In this document: in pieces, positions 1 to 6,441 of the stretch
Position numbering within the stretch: the first letter of the stretch is position 1
Layout of the letters: the number at the start of each line of letters is the position of its first letter
Source: JANMZR01 sp040385875
GTDB taxonomy: Bacteria > Bacteroidota > Bacteroidia > Cytophagales > Spirosomataceae
DNA length: 7,411 bases
Assembly (NCBI GenBank): GCA_040385875.1
Contig: JAZKGO010000002.1
Span: forward strand, 1-7,411
Reading direction: 5' to 3'
Notes under the pieces: model-generated
Databases searched by the model: none
The model's input: only the letters and a program-made list of their open reading frames with translations
What the model was told of the DNA's origin: nothing
Position numbers and translations under genes: made by a program

Positions 1-7
1 TACATAC

Positions 8-41
8 AAAAAAAGCTTCTCGATTGAGAAGCTTTTTTTTT
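8..41. terminator. Strong intrinsic terminator, bidirectional
   Basis: A perfect 14-bp stem (8-21 paired with 26-39) encloses a GATT loop. Its inner part is AAGCTTCTC / GAGAAGCTT, and it is flanked by an A-run on the left and a nine-T run (33-41) on the right, so it can terminate transcription on either strand. It lies before the integrase and could end a gene left of the window. It could equally end a minus-strand RNA gene whose 3' end is suggested by the bases just to its right. Confidence 0.88.
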
Positions 42-60
42 GTGCGGATAATAGTACTAG
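42..60 (-). other. Possible tRNA-Leu 3'-end remnant (attachment-site scar)
   Basis: Read on the minus strand, this stretch ends in CTATTATCCGCA and runs straight into the terminator at 8-41. From memory, Bacteroidota tRNA-Leu genes end similarly (T-arm, then an acceptor strand ending in TATCCGCA), and the preceding bases resemble a decayed T-arm (GCTAGTAC where GAGTCC-like sequence would be expected). No complete tRNA can be folded here. An integrase gene begins 160 bp away, so a duplicated tRNA 3' end made by integration is a reasonable reading. The match is short and could be chance. Confidence 0.27.
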
Positions 61-182
61 CATCGTTATATTTCCTTATGCTTCTGTGTGATTCATAATA
101 CAACAATTGCTTTGTTTCCAGTACTTCACATAGGTTGATATTTTAATAAGTTACACTGAGAAACAAACAAACACAACTATTT

Positions 183-204
183 CGGGGGAAATACGGGGGA
201 AATA
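183..204 (+). repeat. Tandem 11-bp repeat upstream of the integrase
   Basis: Two perfect head-to-tail copies of CGGGGGAAATA occupy 183-193 and 194-204. The G5 tracts stand out in a very AT-rich region. The 11-bp period is close to one helical turn, so two identical faces are presented on the same side of the DNA. They lie where the -33 promoter element should be, just upstream of the -7 element at 206-213. A binding site for the integrase itself or for an excisionase/regulator controlling integrase expression is inferred. Confidence 0.6.
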
Positions 205-205
205 T

Positions 206-213
206 TATATTTG
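206..213 (+). promoter_or_regulatory. Integrase promoter, -7 element
   Basis: TATATTTG matches the Bacteroidota housekeeping -7 consensus TAnnTTTG exactly. Its last base lies 6 nt before the integrase ATG, so transcription would begin at or within a few bases of the start codon, giving a leaderless or nearly leaderless mRNA. No good -33 TTTG element is found at the usual 19-21 bp spacing. The G-rich tandem repeat sits there instead, so the promoter may depend on an activator or be controlled at that repeat. Confidence 0.55.
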
Positions 214-219
214 TAATCT

Positions 220-1533
220 ATGGCAACAGTGAACTACAAAATAGACGATAAAGCGAAAAAAGACCCAACAAAAATCTACGTTAGGTTTAAGGATGGCCCC
301 TTAGATATAGAAACCCCTACGAGTATTATAGTTTTCAAAAAACATTGGAGTAGTTCCAAACAAAAAGTAAAACCTTTAGCTGAGGCTGATGAATATCGAG
401 ATAAAATAAATACCCAGTTAACCGAATTAAAAGCTAAAATATATAGCCAATATAACCTTGACCAACATAGAGGAATTAAAATTAATACTCAATGGTTAAA
501 AAACGTAATACTGATTTATGATAACAAGCATACTTCTACCGCAACAGATGTAGAAATTTTCCTTACAACTTTTGGTGATTTTTATTGTAATAAATCCAAA
601 GAACGAATAAATCCTAAAACAGGAAAAAAATTAGATAACCGTACATACCTAGATTTACAAAATTCAGTTAATAAGGTTAAAGATTATGAATCAACTCTAG
701 CAACGGGCCCTATAAGATTAGATGAAGTAACTATTGTCTTTCATAAACATTTTACGGATTATTTAAGGACTACTGAAAAGTTAGGTGAAAATACTATTGG
801 TGGGATTATTGACAATATAGTTGCAATGTTGAAGGATGCTAAAAAATGTGGCTATATAGTTTGTCAAGATTATAAATCAAAGGAATTTATTTCGCCATCA
901 GCGAAAACAACGGATATTTATTTTAATGAATCCGAAATTAATAAAATCAAAAATTATCAATTTGAATTAGATGGATATTTAGATAATGCTAGAGATTGGT
1001 TAATTATTGGTCTCTGGACTGGCCTAAGAATTTCGGATTTTCTGCAATTAAAAAAAGAAGATTATAATGATGGATTCATCCAAAATAATAATTTTAAGAC
1101 TGGAATACCTGTAATAATTCCAATCCACCCAGATGTCCAAGAAATTTTAGACAAACGCAACGGAGAACTACCCAGAGAAATTTCAGACCAAAACTTTAAC
1201 ATTTACATCAAAAAAGTTGCTGAAAAAGTCGGCATAAGCGAAACCATTGATGGTAGCAAAATGAAAATGGTTGAAAAAGAGGATAAAACAAAAGTAAGTC
1301 GAAAAGTCTTTGGGAAATATCAGAAATTTGAATTAGTAACGTCTCATATTTGCAGACGTTCCTTCGCAACAAATCTATACGGCAAAATTGATACTTTAAC
1401 CATTATGAAAATAACTGGTCACACTACTGAAAAACAATTTTTGGATTATGTTAAAATCACACCTAAAGAATACGCAATAAGACTAAAACAACTTTGGGCC
1501 AAAATTTACGAAAAGCAAAACCCTGTAAACTAA
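220..1533 (+). CDS. Tyrosine recombinase / integrase
   Basis: This is a complete 437-aa site-specific tyrosine recombinase of the type carried by Bacteroidota integrative elements. It would cut and rejoin DNA at attachment sites through a 3'-phosphotyrosine intermediate. The N-terminal part (about 1-100) is an Arm-type DNA-binding region, and about 105-215 is the SAM-like core-binding domain. The catalytic domain follows with the full set of residues: Arg270 in GLRISDF, Lys293 in the beta-hairpin NFKTG, His376-x-x-Arg379 in SHICRRSF, His401 in ITGHTT, and the nucleophile Tyr410 in FLDYVKI. Nothing suggests inactivation. ATG220 is chosen because the promoter element ends just before it; there is no Shine-Dalgarno sequence. 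The gene overlaps the convergent HTH gene by 4 bp. Its position by a possible tRNA scar suggests it marks one end of the element. Its target site cannot be read with certainty. Confidence 0.95.
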   Translation: MATVNYKIDDKAKKDPTKIYVRFKDGPLDIETPTSIIVFKKHWSSSKQKVKPLAEADEYRDKINTQLTELKAKIYSQYNLDQHRGIKINTQWLKNVILIYDNKHTSTATDVEIFLTTFGDFYCNKSKERINPKTGKKLDNRTYLDLQNSVNKVKDYESTLATGPIRLDEVTIVFHKHFTDYLRTTEKLGENTIGGIIDNIVAMLKDAKKCGYIVCQDYKSKEFISPSAKTTDIYFNESEINKIKNYQFELDGYLDNARDWLIIGLWTGLRISDFLQLKKEDYNDGFIQNNNFKTGIPVIIPIHPDVQEILDKRNGELPREISDQNFNIYIKKVAEKVGISETIDGSKMKMVEKEDKTKVSRKVFGKYQKFELVTSHICRRSFATNLYGKIDTLTIMKITGHTTEKQFLDYVKITPKEYAIRLKQLWAKIYEKQNPVN

Positions 1534-1542
1534 CAGGGTTTT
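1517..1542. terminator. Bidirectional terminator shared by integrase and HTH gene
   Basis: A perfect 10-bp stem, AAAACCCTGT / ACAGGGTTTT (1517-1526 with 1533-1542), encloses the 6-nt loop AAACTA. With A-runs on one side and T-runs on the other, it can terminate transcription from both directions. The integrase stop TAA (1531-1533) and the minus-strand TAG (1530-1532) both fall at the loop, so each gene's last codons form part of the hairpin. Confidence 0.85.
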
Positions 1543-1829
1543 AAAGATTTTATATAAGTCAAGACCTCAGAGTTCCTAAATTTTACACTTTTCCCAATTG
1601 CACATCCTTTAAGCTTGCCTCTCTTTCTTTGATTATCCACTGTACCTAAACTTATATCAAGTTTAATAGCAACCTCTTCTCGTGATAAAAGTTTATCATC
1701 AAAACAATAATTTTCGGATAATTTCCTTTCAAAATCATCCATCCGTAACCTTACTAGTCTTTCGACTTCTTTTTTTATTATTTCATCAAATGCAATTTGA
1801 TTAAAATTAAATAGATTATTATTTAACAT
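1530..1829 (-). CDS. Excisionase-like winged helix-turn-helix protein
   Basis: A small DNA-binding protein, 99 aa from the start preferred here. The N-terminal half is a charged, helix-prone stretch (FDEIIKKEVERLVRLRM...). The C-terminal ~50 residues form a MerR/excisionase-type winged HTH of the HTH_17 kind: LLSREEVAIKLDIS, then GTVDNQRKRGKLKG, then the wing IGKSVKFRNSEVLTYIKSL. Proteins of this family next to integrases usually direct excision or repress element genes; that role is inferred. The frame stays open upstream to a TTG at 1899-1901 (123 aa), but that TTG lies inside an exact -7 promoter element, so it would not be in the mRNA. ATG at 1827-1829 has an AAGG about 5 nt upstream, and the resulting N-terminus (MLNNNLF) resembles those of related proteins. 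The gene is convergent with the integrase and divergent from the restriction operon, so it could regulate both. Confidence 0.82.
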   Translation of the reverse strand: MLNNNLFNFNQIAFDEIIKKEVERLVRLRMDDFERKLSENYCFDDKLLSREEVAIKLDISLGTVDNQRKRGKLKGCAIGKSVKFRNSEVLTYIKSLKPC

Positions 1830-1898
1830 TTCAACCTTGCTCCCAATCTCTGTTTTTATTAAGGGTGCGAGAATTATTTTACCATTTACTGATATATC

Positions 1899-1929
1899 CA
1901 AATATACTTCTTTACTAATTGAGTTTCAA
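1899..1929 (-). promoter_or_regulatory. Promoter of the HTH gene
   Basis: On the minus strand, TTG (1927-1929) is separated by exactly 20 bp from TATATTTG (1899-1906). This fits the Bacteroidota layout of a -33 TTG and a -7 TAnnTTTG spaced 19-21 bp. Transcription would start near 1892-1896, leaving about 65 nt of leader before ATG 1829. The -7 octamer is identical to the one before the integrase, which suggests both genes use the primary sigma factor. Confidence 0.62.
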
Positions 1930-1940
1930 GTTAAACTCAA
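1919..1940. promoter_or_regulatory. Operator-like inverted repeat over the HTH -33 element
   Basis: Perfect 8-bp arms TTGAGTTT (1919-1926) and AAACTCAA (1933-1940) flank the 6-bp centre CAAGTT, which contains the HTH gene's -33 TTG on the minus strand. A dimeric repressor bound here would block that promoter. The divergent restriction operon begins 87 bp to the right and could be influenced too. The HTH protein is the obvious candidate ligand, by inference. There is no T-run after the repeat in either direction that would make it a good terminator. Confidence 0.5.
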
Positions 1941-2026
1941 AAATAAATTAACAGAACTAAAATCATCCGTACCTAAATATTAATAAAATATCCTACATTA
2001 GTAAAATAAATCTGACTACCCTAATA

Positions 2027-5000
2027 ATGACAATTCAACAATATCTAGCCAAAATAAACACCTTATATATTACAGGAAACGCACGTGAACATTCCTATCG
2101 TGGTGACTTACAAAACCTCATCATGGCAATTTTACCAAACATCTTGGTGACTAATGAACCAGCACGGGTCGCATGTGGAGCACCCGATTACGTACTGACC
2201 CGTAAGGACGTTCCTGTTGGCTATATTGAAGCAAAAGATATTGGAGTAGACCTAGCAAGCAAAACCCTAAAAGAACAGTTTGACCGCTATAAATCGGGTC
2301 TGTCAAATTTGGTATTTACCGATTATATGGATTTTCACTTTTATAAGGATGGTGAACTAACCACGAAAATTGCAATAGCTAAGTTGGAAAATGGTACGAT
2401 TGTACCTCAACCCGAAAACTTCGACCAGTTCACACAGCTAATAAAGAATTTTGCTGAAACCATTTCGCAAACAATCAAGTCGCCAACTAAGTTGGCTCAA
2501 ATGATGGCGGGAAAGGCAAAACTTATGGCAGACGTTATTGAGAAGTCCCTAAATTATGATGACCAAGAAGGAAAACGCTCCACCATCAAATCACAAATGT
2601 TGTCATTCCAACAAATGTTGATTCACGACATTGACAACAAATCATTTGCTGACATCTACTCTCAAACCATCGCTTATGGTATGTTTGCGGCCCGCTACCA
2701 CGACCCAACTTTACCGACATTCTCTCGCATGGAAGCCGCAGAATTAATCCCTAAAAGCAACCCGTTTTTGCGTAAGTTATTTCAAGACATAGCGGGCTTT
2801 GATTTAGACACAAGGCTAACTTGGATAGTTGATGAGTTGGTTAATATTTTTCTAGCTTCGGATGTGGCACTCATCATGAAAAACTTTGGTAAAAGCACCA
2901 AACAGGAAGACCCAGTAGTTCACTTTTACGAAACTTTTTTGGGCGAGTACAATCCCGCTTTGCGAAAAGCACGTGGTGTTTGGTACACACCACAACCAGT
3001 AGTTAATTTTATAGTTCGAGCGGTTGATGACATTCTAAAAACTGAATTTGATTTACCACAAGGTTTGGCCGACACCAGCAAAATAAAAATCAAGAAAAAA
3101 GCAATTACCCAAACTGGTAAAGGTGCAAACTCAAAAATTAAAGAAGTTGAGGTAGAACACGAAGTTCACAAAGTTCAAATATTGGACCCAGCCACAGGAA
3201 CTGGAACTTTTTTGGCTGAGGTGGTGAAACACATTCACAAAAAATTCGAGGGTCAGCAAGGTATTTGGAGCAAGTATGTAACCAAAGACCTCATCCCACG
3301 ATTAAACGGTTTTGAGCTACTTATGGCGAGTTACGCAATGGCCCATTTAAAAATGGACATGCTACTTACCGACACAGGATACAAACCAACAGATGACCAA
3401 CGTTTCCGCATTTTTTTAACTAACTCACTTGAAGAAGCCCATCCCGATACGGGAACGCTTTTTAGTTCTTGGCTTTCAGATGAGGCCGACCAAGCCAACG
3501 CTATAAAACGTGACGCACCCGTAATGGTTGTTATTGGAAATCCACCCTATAGTGGAATTTCTTCCAATAATGGTGAATGGATTAGTAAATTAATTGATGA
3601 TTATAAATATATTGATGGCGAACATTTTAAAGAACGTAAACATTGGCTAAATGATGACTACGTAAAATTCATGCGATTTGGACAACATTTTATCGATAAA
3701 AATGGAAGCGGTGTTTTAGCTTTTATCAACCCTCACGGCTTTTTAGATAATCCAACTTTTAGGGGAATGCGTTGGAATTTACTGCAAAGTTTCGATAAAA
3801 TTTACACTATTGATTTACATGGTAATAGCAAGAAAAATGAGAAGGCACTTGACGGCTCAATTGACCAAAATGTATTCGATATCATGCAAGGTGTTTCTAT
3901 AAATATTTTTGTGAAAACAGGTCTTAAGAAAAAAGGAGAAAAAAGTAAAGTTTTTCATTATGACTTATTTGGAAAACGAGATTTAAAATATAATTTTTTA
4001 GTAGATAATTCTTTAAAATCAATCACTTTCAAAGAGCTTTATCCCCAAAAACCACACTTGTTTTTTGTTCCCAAAAATGATGATGGATTAGAAGATTATG
4101 AAAAAGGGTTCAGAGTTGATAAATTATTTTCAAAAAATGTTACAGGGATAGTTACTATGGGAGATGGTTTTATAGTTTCTGAAAACAAAAACATCCTGGT
4201 CAATCGGATAACCGACTTAATAGAAAAAGATACTAATGAAAATGTTCTCAAGGAAGAGTTTGGTTTAGGTAAAAATTATGCAAATTGGATTATTGAAAAT
4301 AAGCCTAAGTTTAAATTTGAAAATGACAAGTTGATAAAAATTGCATATCGACTATTTGATGATAGATGGACTTATTTTGATAATAAGTTAATTTGGCGTT
4401 GGCGTTACGATGTGATGCAACACTTCATTAAAGGTGATAATATTGGTTTAGATTTATGCAGACAATTAGTTTCTGATTCATACTCACATATTTTTGTTAC
4501 CAATAAGATTGTAGATGATTCATTTGTTTCTAATAAATCCAAAGAAAGAGGTTATGTCTTCCCATTGTATATCTACCCAGAAATAACCTCACAACAAACA
4601 TTAGTCGGCAATATTAAAAGAATACCGAATCTCAACCCAGACATTGTAAAACAAATTGCTGACGGCCTAGGCATGACTTTCACCAACGAAAAGGAAACAG
4701 AAAGTAATGTTTGTTTTGCCAACAGTGATGAGGTACGTCCAGAGTTTAGACAAAGTTTTGCACCAATTGATTTGCTAGATTATATTTATGCGGTCTTACA
4801 TTCTCCAACCTATCGTGAGAAATACAAAGAATTTTTAAAGATAGAATTCCCACGTGTTCCAGCTCCGCTGGATCGTGTGGAATTCATGCAATTGGTTAAA
4901 TTAGGTGGTGAGTTACGCCAAATTCATTTATTAGAAAGTCCTACTGTCGAGAAATACATTACCCAATATCCAGAAGACGGTGACAACATTGTGACCAAAC

Positions 5001-5233
5001 CAATTTATAAAAATGGTAACGTTTACATTAACGATGACCAATATTTTGCGAACGTTCCAGAAGTAGCATGGAACTTTTACATCGGTGGCTATCAACCCGC
5101 TCAGAAATGGCTAAAAGACCGCAAGAACCGAGAACTCAATTATGACGACATATTGCACTACCAAAAAATTATTGTGGCCCTAAGCAAAACGGATAGGATT
5201 ATGAAGGAAATAGATAAAATAAAATTAGAGTAA
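2027..5233 (+). CDS. Single-chain restriction-modification enzyme (Type IIG-like, with Type ISP-like specificity domain)
   Basis: A 1068-aa fused nuclease and N6-adenine methyltransferase. Residues 1-110 form a PD-(D/E)xK nuclease: PD54, then E68-A-K70 in GYIEAKD, then a QxxxY helix (Q84, Y88). A helical linker follows. The methylase core has GVWYTPQPVV (317-326), SAM-binding motif I DPATGTGTF (387-395), the acidic GFE (428-430) and the catalytic motif NPPY (505-508), typical of adenine-N6 methylation. About 510-840 includes the rest of the methylase fold and a probable target-recognition region. About 840-1060 resembles the Type ISP C-terminal specificity domain (APIDLLDYIYAVLHSP, FPRVPAP, WNFYIGGYQPAQKWLKDR). 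There is no Walker A or DEAD-box helicase, so it is not a translocating Type I or full Type ISP enzyme; a Type IIG-like mode is inferred. The ATG is supported by the conserved EHSYRGDLQNLI starting at residue 21. Codons about 505-845 are clearly AT-richer than both ends. The recognition sequence cannot be deduced. Confidence 0.9.
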   Translation: MTIQQYLAKINTLYITGNAREHSYRGDLQNLIMAILPNILVTNEPARVACGAPDYVLTRKDVPVGYIEAKDIGVDLASKTLKEQFDRYKSGLSNLVFTDYMDFHFYKDGELTTKIAIAKLENGTIVPQPENFDQFTQLIKNFAETISQTIKSPTKLAQMMAGKAKLMADVIEKSLNYDDQEGKRSTIKSQMLSFQQMLIHDIDNKSFADIYSQTIAYGMFAARYHDPTLPTFSRMEAAELIPKSNPFLRKLFQDIAGFDLDTRLTWIVDELVNIFLASDVALIMKNFGKSTKQEDPVVHFYETFLGEYNPALRKARGVWYTPQPVVNFIVRAVDDILKTEFDLPQGLADTSKIKIKKKAITQTGKGANSKIKEVEVEHEVHKVQILDPATGTGTFLAEVVKHIHKKFEGQQGIWSKYVTKDLIPRLNGFELLMASYAMAHLKMDMLLTDTGYKPTDDQRFRIFLTNSLEEAHPDTGTLFSSWLSDEADQANAIKRDAPVMVVIGNPPYSGISSNNGEWISKLIDDYKYIDGEHFKERKHWLNDDYVKFMRFGQHFIDKNGSGVLAFINPHGFLDNPTFRGMRWNLLQSFDKIYTIDLHGNSKKNEKALDGSIDQNVFDIMQGVSINIFVKTGLKKKGEKSKVFHYDLFGKRDLKYNFLVDNSLKSITFKELYPQKPHLFFVPKNDDGLEDYEKGFRVDKLFSKNVTGIVTMGDGFIVSENKNILVNRITDLIEKDTNENVLKEEFGLGKNYANWIIENKPKFKFENDKLIKIAYRLFDDRWTYFDNKLIWRWRYDVMQHFIKGDNIGLDLCRQLVSDSYSHIFVTNKIVDDSFVSNKSKERGYVFPLYIYPEITSQQTLVGNIKRIPNLNPDIVKQIADGLGMTFTNEKETESNVCFANSDEVRPEFRQSFAPIDLLDYIYAVLHSPTYREKYKEFLKIEFPRVPAPLDRVEFMQLVKLGGELRQIHLLESPTVEKYITQYPEDGDNIVTKPIYKNGNVYINDDQYFANVPEVAWNFYIGGYQPAQKWLKDRKNRELNYDDILHYQKIIVALSKTDRIMKEIDKIKLE

Positions 5234-5245
5234 ATAACTTGACCA

Positions 5246-6352
5246 ATGAAATTAGAAGAATTAGGAGAACAAGTACTAAGGGATTATAAATCTGTAAAAT
5301 ATTTTCCATTTGACAATGGGGCGGGTGCTCCATTCATACTTACATCTGACCCTTTGGGCTATCTCGAAGCTTGGTTGGAAAATTCACTTAGCGCAATCAA
5401 ACGGGATGGGAGTTCAAAAAGAGATTCTATAACAAAGGCAATTTATTTTACCCAACTTTCGCAAGACTTTTATAATTCAGCACTAAGTGCTAAAATGCCA
5501 TCAAAAGGAACATTACTATATTATTCATTCATTAATCTCGTAAAAGTCTATCTTTTAATGAATGGTCATAAGTTGGAAACAAAAACGGAACATCATGGCA
5601 TTTCTTTACCTTCAACTTATAAAGATAAATTGAAGTTAATAAACCCAGCTGGCGATGGTATATCTATTTTTCATGAATTTGCAAAATTAATTGGAAAAGA
5701 GGTAGATAATAAGACAGGAGCCGACATTTCATTTAAAGACCTATTAAATAGTTTACCCGAAGTTCATGAGATTGGATTTGCCCTAGGATTATTCCCAAAT
5801 ACCAAAAGAAGGTTTTTACCAATCGAACTGACAATTAGAACAAGCGCCAATAGAAAAACCATATACTATACAATATCTTATGAAAAGAGATTCGACAATC
5901 AAATGAAAGTCGACAAGCTAACAAAGGGTGTCTTTAAAAAAAAACTAACAAAACTTGATATCGAAAACGATTCATCGAGAGTCCATTTTAAATCAAACTT
6001 CAATGTTCGCTATACTCATAGCTCTGGCACAAGTTGGAACATTTGTTATCCAAAAATTGTTAGTGATATTTCCGAACTAAACCTCACACCGATGTTAACT
6101 CGTCAAGGATATCGTTTTTATTTAGATTTAGAACCGACCAGATTACATCGTTTATCTTCTGTACTAGCATTTGCCTACTATCTTGGTACCGTTGCAAGGT
6201 ATCGCCCTTCGCTTAATGAAGAAATATTAAAAGGTAAGTATCAATCAATAATTAACGAAGCTATTATATCATGCCCAAATCAATTTTTCTACTTAATGGT
6301 TAGCCATATAACTAAACAAATATGCGCTATTCCAATGGCTAAAATAGATTAA
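5246..6352 (+). CDS. YaaC-like protein, partner gene of the restriction-modification enzyme
   Basis: A 368-aa soluble protein resembling the YaaC family, named after a Bacillus subtilis protein whose function I do not know to be established. Family-like signatures are the helix LLYYSFINLVKVYLLMNG (90-107), EHHGIS (115-120), the C-terminal helix SSVLAFAYYLGTVARYRPS (304-322) and the tail from about 335 to 363. The middle (about 185-275) is beta-rich, with many Lys/Arg residues at 216-236. No signal peptide or membrane segment is evident. The ATG follows the restriction enzyme stop codon after 12 bp, with no Shine-Dalgarno sequence and no promoter between, so the two are co-transcribed. The pairing suggests a role with the methylase-nuclease, such as accessory defence factor, regulator or backup effector. 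The helical N-terminus with a following HH invites comparison with HEPN RNases, but no clear R-x4-6-H motif is seen. Family assignment is from recalled motifs only. Confidence 0.72.
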   Translation: MKLEELGEQVLRDYKSVKYFPFDNGAGAPFILTSDPLGYLEAWLENSLSAIKRDGSSKRDSITKAIYFTQLSQDFYNSALSAKMPSKGTLLYYSFINLVKVYLLMNGHKLETKTEHHGISLPSTYKDKLKLINPAGDGISIFHEFAKLIGKEVDNKTGADISFKDLLNSLPEVHEIGFALGLFPNTKRRFLPIELTIRTSANRKTIYYTISYEKRFDNQMKVDKLTKGVFKKKLTKLDIENDSSRVHFKSNFNVRYTHSSGTSWNICYPKIVSDISELNLTPMLTRQGYRFYLDLEPTRLHRLSSVLAFAYYLGTVARYRPSLNEEILKGKYQSIINEAIISCPNQFFYLMVSHITKQICAIPMAKID

Positions 6353-6421
6353 CGTATCAAAACCAAAACTGTATCAAAATAAATCTATTGTAAACAATAA
6401 ATGACACAGGTTAACGTATCA
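6349..6421 (+). repeat. Spaced GTATCA direct repeats in the convergent intergenic region
   Basis: TTAACGTATCA occurs at 6349-6359, overlapping the YaaC-like stop codon, and again at 6411-6421. A third, shorter copy (TGTATCAAAA, 6370-6379) lies between, matching the bases after the first copy (CGTATCAAAA). Between the second and third copies is an inverted repeat TATTGT-AA-ACAATA (6386-6399). The purpose is unknown. They could be the remnant of a local duplication, or protein-binding or recombination sites at the edge of the cargo cassette. Confidence 0.45.
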
Positions 6422-6429
6422 CTTTTTTT
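6402..6429 (+). terminator. Weak candidate terminator after the YaaC-like gene
   Basis: TGACAC (6402-6407) can pair with GTATCA (6416-6421) with one mismatch across an 8-nt loop, followed closely by seven Ts (6423-6429). The stem is short and poor in GC, so this is only a tentative end for the restriction-YaaC transcript. No better hairpin is visible in this 89-bp gap for either converging gene. Confidence 0.3.
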
Positions 6430-6441
6430 CTTTGATTATTG

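Noticed and set aside
183..204. G-quadruplex from the G5 tracts
   Set aside because: Only two G-runs are present; an intramolecular quadruplex needs four.
1919..1940. Inverted repeat as a terminator
   Set aside because: The stem is AT-rich with no T-run following on either strand, and no gene ends nearby. An operator role fits better.
1994..2001. TACATTAG as the -7 element for the restriction operon
   Set aside because: One mismatch to TAnnTTTG and no TTG or TTTG at 19-21 bp upstream. The operon's promoter is probably in 1941-2026, but I cannot place it.
3107..3127. TQTGKGANS in the restriction enzyme as a Walker A ATP-binding loop
   Set aside because: The GxxxxGK[ST] pattern is not met, and no DEAD-box or other helicase motifs follow. 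It lies in a variable Lys-rich insert between methylase motifs.
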